From assembly GCF_009870785.1 (NCBI RefSeq), contig NZ_WTWX01000003.1, positions 159,133-223,132 of the forward strand: a DNA stretch of 64,000 nucleotides, given 5' to 3'. This DNA comes from Paenibacillus sp. An7 (GTDB lineage Bacteria; Bacillota; Bacilli; Paenibacillales; Paenibacillaceae). The notes below the pieces were generated by a model. It ran no database searches. It was not told the origin of the DNA and saw nothing but the letters and a program-made list of their open reading frames with translations. The translations under genes were made by a program, and so were the position numbers. Positions 18,325 to 25,892 of this stretch are shown here, one piece after another (the first letter of the stretch is position 1; each line of letters opens with the position of its first letter).

Positions 18325-19584
18325 TTATTCAGAGAGTATCCGTTTTTGACCCGACAGTTCCTGGATCGGCTTAATATTTTGAGTGAATTCAAGTGTACCT
18401 AGATAAGTACCTTCTTCATCTCTAACGGCAAAATAGCGGATATAGACAAATTTATCTTTGAAAGGAATCCAGAAATCTTCCGAGTCTTTGACACCTGCTT
18501 TGAAATCAGCAAGCAGCTGATTAACGACATGAACGCTTTGCGGGGGATGGCAGTTTTGAACACTTCTGCCGATGACCGCCTTGGTCCGAACGAAGATTCT
18601 TTCTGGCCCGTGTGAGAAATAGCGTACAATGTCATTCTCATCAATAAAGGTGAGATCCACCGGTAAATGATTGAGCATTGTCTCGAGCTGTTTAACTGAC
18701 AAAGTGCCGGTACTCATACGAACAAATCCTTCTTGCAGCGGAGAAGAGTCTCCTCCGGCACCTGTGCCTGGTTCCGCTGCTCTTTCGGGAATCCACACTT
18801 GATCGGGTGCAGTCAGACAATACCCAATCTCTTCACTTTGAGCTGCAATCTGAAGCCATTCATCTTCTGTCAGTTTACCAAGAGCCATAGGTAACAAAAT
18901 ATGTTCCTCTTTATAGATCATTTCTGTGACTTCGGTCAAGACACGTTTTGCCAGATCCACTAATGCTTCGGCATCTCCATCAAAAGCAGTGAGTTTCTGT
19001 TTCACTTCTTTAATTCCAATTCGAATACCGTCATCTACCGCCCACATTACTTTCGTCGGTCCATAAATGCCGTATTTTTCGAGAAAAGGAAACAGCACAT
19101 TTTCTTTGCGGCTGTAGTGTTTGTCTACATCATACAGGAGACTGAAATCCTCCAGCAGCTGCAGGCGATTTGCCTCCCCTGGGTCCTTAAGAAAACGATC
19201 CAGATGCAGAGCAATTTTAAAATTGGTAAGTTGATCAATTTCCTTGTTCTCCATTTTAAAGGTATGCACTGGATGTCCAGGCTGTTCTTCAGGTTTGTTA
19301 GATCTGTGTATATCTTGGATGGAACCTTTGAATACCGCCGCATGCACACTGCACAGTCTTTGTACTTCTGTTACGGGTATTCCTTCTTCCTGCATGAGAA
19401 TTTGCTCGAGTTCCGAAATTTCATCAACTGATATTTCTCCAACCGCTTGATTGAATTTTCCCTTTACTTCTTCCACGCTTTTCCCATGGTGTAGCTCTTT
19501 AATAATATCCTTAAGTACATTTATACGTGTAGTTCGATCAGAAGCAGAAACTCCATTTTCACGGTTATTAATTAATTCACTCAT
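18325..19584 (-). CDS. DUF438 / hemerythrin HHE / PAS domain protein
   Basis: 419-residue soluble protein: N-terminal DUF438 domain (about 15-90), hemerythrin-type HHE domain (about 115-260; conserved H and E in FKIALHLDRFL, DKHYSRKENVLFPFL, MIYKEEHILLPMAL) and a C-terminal PAS domain (about 300-419; DLTFIDENDIVRYFS). The HHE part should bind a di-iron centre that senses oxygen or NO; the PAS part may sense redox or pass a signal. ATG 19584 has an AGGGGTG site five bases upstream, better than the frame opening at 19623. Upstream lie a TTGTGA-N6-ACACAA site and two copies of a 16-mer also found at 46.2 kb. Confidence 0.88.
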   Translation of the reverse strand: MSELINNRENGVSASDRTTRINVLKDIIKELHHGKSVEEVKGKFNQAVGEISVDEISELEQILMQEEGIPVTEVQRLCSVHAAVFKGSIQDIHRSNKPEEQPGHPVHTFKMENKEIDQLTNFKIALHLDRFLKDPGEANRLQLLEDFSLLYDVDKHYSRKENVLFPFLEKYGIYGPTKVMWAVDDGIRIGIKEVKQKLTAFDGDAEALVDLAKRVLTEVTEMIYKEEHILLPMALGKLTEDEWLQIAAQSEEIGYCLTAPDQVWIPERAAEPGTGAGGDSSPLQEGFVRMSTGTLSVKQLETMLNHLPVDLTFIDENDIVRYFSHGPERIFVRTKAVIGRSVQNCHPPQSVHVVNQLLADFKAGVKDSEDFWIPFKDKFVYIRYFAVRDEEGTYLGTLEFTQNIKPIQELSGQKRILSE

Positions 19585-19609
19585 GTTTTCACCCCTATTA
19601 TTTTTTATC

Positions 19610-19625
19610 TGAATCAATTTCATAA
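19610..19625 (-). promoter_or_regulatory. Recurrent 16-mer, copy 1 (hemerythrin gene leader)
   Basis: TTATGAAATTGATTCA read on the minus strand, 26-41 bases before the hemerythrin-gene ATG. With its preceding G it is a 17-mer identical to the copy at 46202-46218. Its core is a TGAA-N5-TTCA dyad. Likely an operator; the regulator is unknown. Confidence 0.5.
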
Positions 19626-19713
19626 CTCATTAAAACGATAAATTTGTAACTATATATAGACAAATAAAACCATTTTGATCTATATATACTCCTGATTAAA
19701 GCAACTAAAGGTA

Positions 19714-19729
19714 TTATGAAATTGATTCA
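19714..19729 (+). promoter_or_regulatory. Recurrent 16-mer, copy 2 (inverted, upstream of the hemerythrin gene)
   Basis: TTATGAAATTGATTCA on the plus strand, inverted with respect to copy 1 and about 90 bases from it. The two could flank the hemerythrin promoter, allowing looping by one regulator. Inference only. Confidence 0.5.
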
Positions 19730-19795
19730 ATCTATATAAAAGCTTCACTTTTTTCTTATTTACATCATTAAGTTACCATCCCTCTACGGCCTAGC

Positions 19796-19813
19796 TTGTG
19801 ATTACAAACACAA
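19796..19813. promoter_or_regulatory. Rex/Fnr-type site near the hemerythrin and merR genes
   Basis: TTGTGA-TTACAA-ACACAA matches the Rex/Fnr consensus TTGTGA-N6-TCACAA with one mismatch. It lies in the 353-base divergent intergenic region between the hemerythrin gene (-) and the merR-methyltransferase gene (+). Apart from this site, the 16-mers and the merR promoter, the region is AT-rich with two CTATATATA-like stretches and nothing else I can name. Confidence 0.45.
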
Positions 19814-19883
19814 ATAAAATGGAATTTCATTGAACAAAGAAAGGTAACCGTCTTTCTCGTGAAAATCCTGCCAAGTCTACTTC

Positions 19884-19914
19884 TTTACCTTCACGCACCG
19901 TGAACGTTTATACT
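19884..19914 (+). promoter_or_regulatory. MerR-type promoter of the merR-methyltransferase gene
   Basis: TTTACC (19884-19889), a 19-base spacer TTCACGCACCGTGAACGTT, then TATACT (19909-19914). The over-long spacer filled by a perfect TTCACG-CAC-CGTGAA dyad is the hallmark of promoters controlled by MerR-family regulators, implying autoregulation. The same layout recurs at 21020-21050. Confidence 0.8.
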
Positions 19915-19937
19915 GATTTTATCAAGGGGGCGGGGAT

Positions 19938-21011
19938 ATGGATCTGTTGCTGATTAAAGATATTTCAGAACGGCTTCAAATATCGGCAAGAACAATTCGT
20001 TATTATGAGGAGAAAGGCCTGATCATACCTATAAAGCAGGAGAGCAGTGGCTATCGGATGTTTACAGAACAGGATGCAGCGAGACTTCAAACGATTGTTT
20101 CCTTGAGAGAGGTAGGAATGTCTTTAGAAGAAATCGGCCGTGTACTTGCGGAGATGGAAGCAGGGGACAGTGAAGATGTGCTTCATCATCTGGAACTGCA
20201 AAGAGCTGTTCTATTTTCTCAAATGGTGGAGATCAGGCAATCCATTGAAACGACAGATCGTATCATTGCAAAAGGGAAGGAACAGGCGAAGCTGGAGTGG
20301 GAGGATATCTATGAATGGACGGCCAGCCTGCGGTATGCGAAAAAGCTAAGGTCTACCTGGCGGGATCACTGGAATTATGACTCCCATGCCGTACATCATG
20401 ACGAACAGGTAGAGAAAACTCAGCAGCAATATGGAGCCTATCCAAGTTACCGTACTGCCTTACAAAAGGTTCTGGAAGCTGTTCAGCCCCAGAAAGGAGA
20501 AAAAGGGGTCGATCTTGGAACAGGGACAGGCAATCTAGCTGCCTTATTTATGGAGAATGGGATAGAGATGAAAGGGATGGACCAATCCATTGCCATGCTG
20601 AGGGAGGCAGAGCGCAAACATCCGGGGTATGAGGTGAGGCTCGGTAATTTTTTGGCGATTCCTTATGATGATTATCAATTTGATTTTGCAGTAATGAGCT
20701 ATGCTCTCCATCACCTTACAGAAGACCAGAAATGGCTTGCACTCCTTGAGGTTAAGCGAATTCTGAAGCCCCACGGACGCATTGGTATCGTCGATTTTAT
20801 GTTTGAGGATCATCAGGCGAGAGAAGAGTATCTGCATATGCTCAGAGGAGAAGGGAGAGACGATGTCATCTCAGACTTTGAAAAATCCTATTATGCCGAT
20901 CGTTCTCGGTTAACTGGCTTTTTAGAAGAACAGGGATACGTGACCAAGACGGAAGAAATCCAGAAAAGACTTCATTTTATCTATGCGGTCCCGGTAAGAG
21001 GATATTTATAA
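19938..21011 (+). CDS. MerR regulator fused to a YrrT-like SAM-dependent methyltransferase
   Basis: 357-residue fusion. Residues 5-70 are a MerR winged helix-turn-helix (SARTIRYYEEKGLI, SGYRMFTEQDAARL), residues 76-118 a dimerisation helix, and residues about 140-350 a class I methyltransferase with motif I VDLGTGTGNLA (191-201) and MSYALHHLTEDQKWL. The methyltransferase resembles B. subtilis YrrT, a protein of SAM/SAH recycling. The ATG follows GGGGGCGGGGAT. Its own promoter and that of the next gene, encoding an SAH/MTA deaminase, share the same MerR operator. I infer that the methyltransferase domain serves as a SAM- or SAH-binding effector domain. Whether it still methylates anything is unknown. 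Confidence 0.9.
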   Translation: MDLLLIKDISERLQISARTIRYYEEKGLIIPIKQESSGYRMFTEQDAARLQTIVSLREVGMSLEEIGRVLAEMEAGDSEDVLHHLELQRAVLFSQMVEIRQSIETTDRIIAKGKEQAKLEWEDIYEWTASLRYAKKLRSTWRDHWNYDSHAVHHDEQVEKTQQQYGAYPSYRTALQKVLEAVQPQKGEKGVDLGTGTGNLAALFMENGIEMKGMDQSIAMLREAERKHPGYEVRLGNFLAIPYDDYQFDFAVMSYALHHLTEDQKWLALLEVKRILKPHGRIGIVDFMFEDHQAREEYLHMLRGEGRDDVISDFEKSYYADRSRLTGFLEEQGYVTKTEEIQKRLHFIYAVPVRGYL

Positions 21012-21019
21012 GTTTAGTG

Positions 21020-21050
21020 TTGACCTTCACGCCGCGTGATCCTTTACGCT
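21020..21050 (+). promoter_or_regulatory. MerR-type promoter of the SAH/MTA deaminase gene
   Basis: TTGACC (21020-21025), a 19-base spacer TTCACGCCGCGTGATCCTT, then a poor -10, TACGCT (21045-21050). The spacer matches that of the merR promoter at 15 of 19 positions, including the TTCACG and CGTGA half-sites. A good -35, weak -10 and 19-base spacer are what MerR activation by DNA twisting requires. Confidence 0.75.
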
Positions 21051-21072
21051 TCTTTGTATTACAAAGGAGGTC

Positions 21073-22361
21073 ATGATGATGAGACTAAAGATTGAGAATG
21101 CTTGGCTTGTTACGATGGAAGGAGAAGATTCTCTTTATAAGGGAGATCTGCTTATTGAGCATGATCGGATTATAAAAAGGGGAGACTGCTCAGCGGATGA
21201 GGCAGATGAAGTAATCGATGGGACCGGATTTGCGGTGCTGCCGGGACTCATTAATACTCATCAGCATAGTCCAATGAGCTTACTGCGAGCTTATTCTGAT
21301 GATCTGAAACTGATGGACTGGCTCGAACAGAAAATACTGCCCGCCGAAGCGAATATGACAGAAGAAGATACTCGGGCAGGTGCACGGCTGGCTATGGCAG
21401 AGATGATTAAATCGGGAACAACGACTTTTGCAGATATGTACATTCATATGAGTGCAATTGCAGAAACGGTGGAGGAAGTGGGAATGAGGGCTTCCTTGAC
21501 AAGGGGACTCGTATTTCATGAACCGGATGGTGGAGTAAGAATGGCAGAAGCACTGGATCTGATCGATCAGTGGCATGGAAAAGCGGAAGGACGAATAACG
21601 ACGATGTTCGGCCCGCATGCCCCATACACCTGTCCGCCAGATGCTTTACGCCAGGTTGACTTACAGAGGAACGGGGTATCCCCATTCATATTCATCTAGC
21701 CGAAACGGTGGAGGAAGTATCAACCATACGTCAGAAATATGGACAGACTCCTGCGGAATATTTGCACGCCCTTGGGCTTTTTGATCAGTGTCATGTTCTA
21801 TTGGCTCATGGTGTGCATCTCAGCGAATCGGATATTCAGCTGCTCAAAGGAATGCAAGGCGGGGTGTCCCATAATCCGGTAAGTAATCTGAAGCTGGGCT
21901 GCGGGATTGCTCCTGTTCATAAGCTGCAACAAGAAGGTGTAATGGTAGGACTCGGTACGGATGGAGCGGGCAGTGCAACAACACTTGATATGTTTGAAGA
22001 GATGAAAGCAGCCACATGGATGCAGAAATTGCAATATGGCGACCCCACGGTCCTCCCTGCAAAAGAGGTACTTAAGATGGCAACCATTCATGGTGCAAAG
22101 CTATTGCGGCTTGATCATGAGATCGGCTTATCTCCAGGTAAGAAAGCGGGCCTGATCCTGATCAACCTGAATAAACCGCATCTGACACCGCTGCATCAGC
22201 TTGAGTCACTGCTGGCTTATGGCGTAAGCGGTGCTGATGTGGACACGACCATTGTAAATGGAAAGATACTGATGCGAAACCGGAAGCTACTAACAATAGA
22301 TGAGAAGGTTCTTCTTCAGGATGTGCAGATCCGAGCTGAACGCATCGTCCAGAGCGTATAG
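21073..22361 (+). pseudogene. mtaD: 5-methylthioadenosine/S-adenosylhomocysteine deaminase, frameshifted
   Basis: Zinc amidohydrolase that deaminates SAH and MTA, relieving product inhibition of methyltransferases. Two frames together encode a complete protein of about 429 residues, the normal length. The first (21073-21699) has the NTHQH metal motif and runs to LRQV; the second continues LTEERGIPIHIHLAE, LAHGVHL and GTDGAGS. The break is a net one-base loss near 21658-21659, after which frame 1 hits TAG at 21697. All catalytic residues are present but split. It may be a true mutation or a sequencing error. AAAGGAGGT precedes three consecutive ATGs (21073, 21076, 21079); the later two are best spaced. 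Confidence 0.85.
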
Positions 22362-22368
22362 CAGGGGG

Positions 22369-22647
22369 CTACTTTCTTCTGCTCTGCTTTCTCCAGTTGC
22401 GAATGTAATTCGTAAGACCATCCAGAATAAGTCCAATCACAATCCAGGTAAATAGGTGAACTGCATAATGGATGTAGATATCCACTGGATCACCATAATC
22501 AAAGTGAAGTTGCCTATTTATAGGTCCCGTCAAAAAGAGACCCAGATGTTTTGAATCCCATTGTATATAGTCATCAACAATAATGAGAAGTGATAGAAAG
22601 GGGAGCCAGCATGTCCAGCGGGATCGAAGGAAGCGTAAAATTTTCAT
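22369..22647 (-). CDS. Small two-helix membrane protein
   Basis: 92 residues with two hydrophobic segments (about 12-25 and 60-80) and basic ends, so a small membrane protein. Its start overlaps the end of the XRE regulator gene by 4 bases (ATGA), so the two are co-translated. It ends seven bases from the convergent deaminase gene, with no obvious terminator between. I do not recognise a family. The pairing with a helix-turn-helix regulator suggests a membrane partner for it, but that is inference. Confidence 0.65.
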   Translation of the reverse strand: MKILRFLRSRWTCWLPFLSLLIIVDDYIQWDSKHLGLFLTGPINRQLHFDYGDPVDIYIHYAVHLFTWIVIGLILDGLTNYIRNWRKQSRRK

Positions 22648-23147
22648 AGACTGACACTTTTCTTAGGATCATGACTTACGCGGCGATCCCAGTCTACAGA
22701 ATTAGCTAGATCCGTAAGTCTTGCATGCGCCTCATCCTGATCAAATGTGCTATACCAGCGAATATGAGTGGTATCGAGAATCCGGTAGTGCATACTGATC
22801 ATATTTTGCTGCAAAATATAATCGCCTTCTTGTTTAATTTCATTCCACCAAAGTTTACCCCCAAGGGTTCTGCCTTTCGGTCTTTCCAAAATGCTATGTG
22901 CGGCTATTTCGATAATTTCCATCGGTTCTTCACCGAGAATAGATTGGATCGTCAAACTTTCAGGGTGCAAAGCTACAAGGGCAACAACTGCAGTCCAACT
23001 TGCTTTGGAACGGCCTTTTTCAATTTGGACCAGTGTTTTTTTAGATATGCCGAGTACTTCAGCCATTTGCTCTTGAGTGTATCCCATTTCCTTACGTACC
23101 AGCTTGATTTTACCGGATAAGAGCTGAATGAGCTGCTCTTTTGTCAT
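22644..23147 (-). CDS. XRE-family helix-turn-helix regulator
   Basis: 167-residue protein with an N-terminal Cro/CI-type helix-turn-helix (LVRKEMGYTQEQMAEVLGIS then KKTLVQIEKGRSKASW, residues about 15-65) and a C-terminal domain of about 100 residues (GGKLWWNEIKQEGDYILQQN) that I do not recognise. ATG 23147 has AAGGAG about 10 bases upstream; the open frame extends to 23195 without a site. It is divergent from the aldo/keto reductase at 23339 and may regulate it. It is co-translated with the small membrane protein downstream. Confidence 0.8.
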   Translation of the reverse strand: MTKEQLIQLLSGKIKLVRKEMGYTQEQMAEVLGISKKTLVQIEKGRSKASWTAVVALVALHPESLTIQSILGEEPMEIIEIAAHSILERPKGRTLGGKLWWNEIKQEGDYILQQNMISMHYRILDTTHIRWYSTFDQDEAHARLTDLANSVDWDRRVSHDPKKSVSL

Positions 23148-23338
23148 GATGATTAAGCTCCTTCCCGCCTGTACCTCTATAACAGTAGGTAACATTTGGT
23201 TATTCTAATTAGTGTAATTTTACACTCTTAAAAATAAACGGTCAATGATTCGTTAAGACTCTTTATTCATCCTTATTGTGGAGGGGTAATGTATAATGGG
23301 AATTATTACATATTTTGAATGGGAGGTTATCAGAAGAG

Positions 23339-24280
23339 ATGAAGTACCGAAGATTAGGCGGCAGCGGCTTACAAGTCAGTGAAATTAGCCTTGGAAGCTG
23401 GTTGACCTATGGTGGATATGTCGAGCAAGAGAATGCAGTACGTTCCATTGAGACGGCTTACGATGCAGGTGTTAACTTCTTTGATACAGCGAATGTGTAT
23501 GAACGTGGAGCAGCAGAGGAGCTTCTAGGCAAAACACTTCAGAATTATAAACGTGAGTCTTATGTTTTAGCTACAAAAGTCTTCGGTAAAATGGGCGATG
23601 GTCCGAATGACCAAGGTTTATCCCGTAAACATATTATGGAGCAGTGCGATGCTTCTCTAAAGCGACTGGGCACGGATTATGTAGACATTTATTACTGCCA
23701 TCGTTTTCATTCGGGTACTCCTCTTCTGGAGACACTTCGTGCACTCGATGACCTCGTACGTCAAGGGAAAGTGCTCTATGTTGGTGTAAGCCAGTGGACT
23801 GCAGCTCAGATGGAAGAAGCGCTAGGGATTGCAGATCGTTATCTGCTGGATCGAATTGTGGTTAACCAACCTATATATAATATGTTCGAACGTTATATTG
23901 AAGACGAGATTATTCCGCTTGGGGAGCAAAAAGGCATTGGACAAGTCGTTTATTCTCCACTTGCACAAGGCTTGCTGACAGGTAAATATAATGATGCCTC
24001 TCGCATTCCTGAAGACAGCCGGGCGGCAAAGCTTAAATGGGATGATAAGAAAATAAGTCAGGAAAAACTTGAAAAGGTACGCAAGCTTAGCAGCGTTGCG
24101 AGTGAACTGGATGTGAAGGTGGGACAACTTGCACTGGCTTGGATCTTAAGACAGAAGAATGTTTCCAGTGCTCTTGTGGGTGCGAGCAGGCCGGAACAGA
24201 TCCAAGAAAATATAGGAGCTTCAGGTATAGAGCTCAGTGAAGAAATACAAGATAAGATCGAGTCCATACTTTCGGAGTAA
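23339..24280 (+). CDS. Aldo/keto reductase (potassium-channel beta-subunit-like)
   Basis: 313-residue NADPH-dependent reductase, TIM barrel. Catalytic residues are visible as Asp and Tyr in FFDTANVYERG, Lys in LATKVFGKMG and His in YYCHRFH; the C-terminal cofactor block is SSALVGASRPEQIQEN. The GVSQWTAAQMEEAL and YSPLAQGLLTGKY blocks fit the AKR6/YajO-like group. ATG 23339 follows GGGAGG (12 bases); a TTG at 23315 opens the frame but lacks a site. A TATAAT lies at about 23292. It is a single-gene unit with a strong terminator. Substrate unknown. Confidence 0.87.
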   Translation: MKYRRLGGSGLQVSEISLGSWLTYGGYVEQENAVRSIETAYDAGVNFFDTANVYERGAAEELLGKTLQNYKRESYVLATKVFGKMGDGPNDQGLSRKHIMEQCDASLKRLGTDYVDIYYCHRFHSGTPLLETLRALDDLVRQGKVLYVGVSQWTAAQMEEALGIADRYLLDRIVVNQPIYNMFERYIEDEIIPLGEQKGIGQVVYSPLAQGLLTGKYNDASRIPEDSRAAKLKWDDKKISQEKLEKVRKLSSVASELDVKVGQLALAWILRQKNVSSALVGASRPEQIQENIGASGIELSEEIQDKIESILSE

Positions 24281-24302
24281 AAGTATTAGATAAAGGTAGA
24301 TA

Positions 24303-24352
24303 GAGCTAGGTGAAATCCAGATTACACCCGGATTTCACCTAGCTCCTTTTTC
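24303..24352 (+). terminator. Terminator of the aldo/keto reductase gene
   Basis: 16-bp perfect stem (GAGCTAGGTGAAATCC and its complement), 11-base loop, then CTTTTTC. Confidence 0.9.
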
Positions 24353-24386
24353 ATTAAACCAGATCAGTACACCGTTTATACAGGGA

Positions 24387-24415
24387 TTGACTGGATATGA
24401 ATTAAGATTTATACT
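24387..24415 (+). promoter_or_regulatory. Promoter of the perR-like gene with overlapping dyad
   Basis: TTGACT (24387-24392), 17 bases, TATACT (24410-24415): a good sigma-A promoter. A perfect ATTAAG-N7-CTTAAT inverted repeat (24401-24419) overlaps the -10, so the gene is probably repressed, perhaps by its own product. Confidence 0.65.
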
Positions 24416-24479
24416 TAATCTAAAAATAAATACTAATGATGCGGAATCATTTTATAATAGAAGGAGATCTGATGATCTT

Positions 24480-24878
24480 ATGCCTAGAACATTAAATTTA
24501 ACAACGCAGCGTCAAGCTGTTTATGATGTAGTCAAGAACGCTCACAACCACCCAACAGCAGCAGAGGTAATGACAATGCTTGCACAGCAAGGGTATAACT
24601 TAGCTTATGGGACGGTATATAATTCATTACGTTATTTGGTAGAGAAAGAATTAATCGTTGAACTGAAGCTCGGTGAGACAGCCAGCAGATATGACGCGAG
24701 AACAGACGACCATCAACACATCATTTGTGAAGTTTGCGGCAAGGTAGATGAGGTAATGACAGAAGTACCCGGACCTTGGACGGAATCTGTAGCGAAAGAA
24801 ACACAGTATGAGATTGGCCATGTGCATGTCGTTTTTGGGGGTGTATGTCCAGAATGCCAAAGCAAGCGGAAGAATTAG
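24480..24878 (+). CDS. Fur-family metalloregulator, PerR-like
   Basis: 132-residue regulator. Residues about 1-75 are the winged helix (LTTQRQAVYDVVKNAHNHPTA then YGTVYNSLRYLVEKELI). The C-terminal part carries the sensor-site region RYDARTDDHQHIICEVC and two CxxC pairs (CEVC, CPEC) for a structural zinc. The HPTA histidine and the DxHxH cluster match PerR rather than Zur. PerR senses hydrogen peroxide by metal-catalysed histidine oxidation and controls catalase genes; a katA gene lies 1 kb downstream. ATG 24480 is the only in-frame start near the AAGGAG site at 24461. The exact subfamily is inferred. Confidence 0.82.
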   Translation: MPRTLNLTTQRQAVYDVVKNAHNHPTAAEVMTMLAQQGYNLAYGTVYNSLRYLVEKELIVELKLGETASRYDARTDDHQHIICEVCGKVDEVMTEVPGPWTESVAKETQYEIGHVHVVFGGVCPECQSKRKN

Positions 24879-25669
24879 TGAATAAAAATCAATATCCTTA
24901 TGCGTCTGTTCGTATTTCACAGGATAAGTCTTCAGAGTGGCTAAATAAGCCGGAAGAAGATACCGTTCCTTTTTGTGCGGTGACAAAGCGAATTCTCTTA
25001 ATCAGTCCTACACTAAATCAAGTACATGATTTGGTTAAAGTTCTGACAGATCGTTGCTTTGATGTCATGATGTTTCATAGGCTGGAGCCTGAACTATATC
25101 ATAACATTCCGCATGACTTACTGATTTATGACGTGACTTCTTATGATGATCAGGATGCACTTGATCTTCAGATGAAGCTAAAGGAATCGACTTCTTCACA
25201 GAACTTATTCCTTGTGAGTGAGAAATTTATTCGCGGTGCAGCACCCGAGATGCTTCAGGAAGAATTGCTGGTTTGGCCGGGAAGACCTCATGAAGCGCTG
25301 TATCATGTGCAGCGTATTATCAGCCGTGCCGTACCAAGACAAGAACAAACGGTTCAAACAACCAACAACGATACCTTGATCTTTAAGGATTTGAGAGTGG
25401 ATTTGGAGCGAATGTTGGTCCTTAAACAGGAGGAACAAGTTCACCTTACGAAGACGGAATATGATCTTCTGCTCATTCTCATGAATGCGAAAGGTTCTGT
25501 TATATCGCGTGAAGAGATGCTCAGCCGAGTATGGGAAACGGATTTTACCGGCGGGAGTAACGTGGTAGATGTTCATATCAAAAGCCTTCGTAAAAAGCTG
25601 GGTGATCAGGCTTCTGACCCTAAATATATTATTACAGTCCGCGGCGTAGGTTATCGTCTTGCTGACTAG
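24878..25669 (+). CDS. Atypical orphan response regulator, OmpR-type winged helix
   Basis: About 263 residues. The C-terminal third is a clear OmpR/PhoB winged helix (LTKTEYDLLLILMNAKGSVI, then SNVVDVHIKSLRKKLG and VRGVGYRL). The N-terminal domain has a receiver-like pattern (RILLISPTLNQVHDL, then HDLLIYDVTSYDD) but lacks the paired acidic pocket and the conserved lysine, reading WPGRP instead of KP. It is therefore probably not phosphorylated in the usual way. No histidine kinase is adjacent. I favour the GTG at 24878, overlapping the PerR-like stop and preceded by GGAAG; an ATG at 24845 is possible. Co-transcribed with the PerR-like gene. Confidence 0.8.
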   Translation: MNKNQYPYASVRISQDKSSEWLNKPEEDTVPFCAVTKRILLISPTLNQVHDLVKVLTDRCFDVMMFHRLEPELYHNIPHDLLIYDVTSYDDQDALDLQMKLKESTSSQNLFLVSEKFIRGAAPEMLQEELLVWPGRPHEALYHVQRIISRAVPRQEQTVQTTNNDTLIFKDLRVDLERMLVLKQEEQVHLTKTEYDLLLILMNAKGSVISREEMLSRVWETDFTGGSNVVDVHIKSLRKKLGDQASDPKYIITVRGVGYRLAD

Positions 25670-25673
25670 GAAA

Positions 25674-25716
25674 TAAAGCCCCTTAATGTGCAAACATTCA
25701 GGGGCTTTCGTTTTGT
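25674..25716 (+). terminator. Terminator after the response regulator gene
   Basis: AAAGCCCCTTAATGT and ACATTCAGGGGCTTT arms with a short loop, then CGTTTTG. Confidence 0.85.
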
Positions 25717-25834
25717 TCATAAAGAGTTTCATTTCTTCATAATATGTAAGAGTGAGTTCATTTTGTAATCACAAACCATTCATCCTATTCTCATGAAAAA
25801 AAGCATAGCTTCATGCTACAATCTATATATGAAT

Positions 25835-25849
25835 TTAGATTAAATCTAA
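25835..25849. promoter_or_regulatory. PerR/Fur-type 7-1-7 operator upstream of katA
   Basis: TTAGATT-A-AATCTAA is a perfect 7-1-7 palindrome, the geometry of Fur-family boxes and close to the PerR box TTATAAT-N-ATTATAA. It lies 44 bases upstream of the katA start, where a bound repressor would block transcription. Confidence 0.6.
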
Positions 25850-25892
25850 CTACACATATAAATAGAAAATGAATGGAAAGGGTGACCCCTAT

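Noticed and set aside
21073..22361. Programmed ribosomal frameshift in mtaD
   Set aside because: No slippery heptamer, stimulatory hairpin or internal Shine-Dalgarno-like element at the junction. A simple one-base loss is sufficient.
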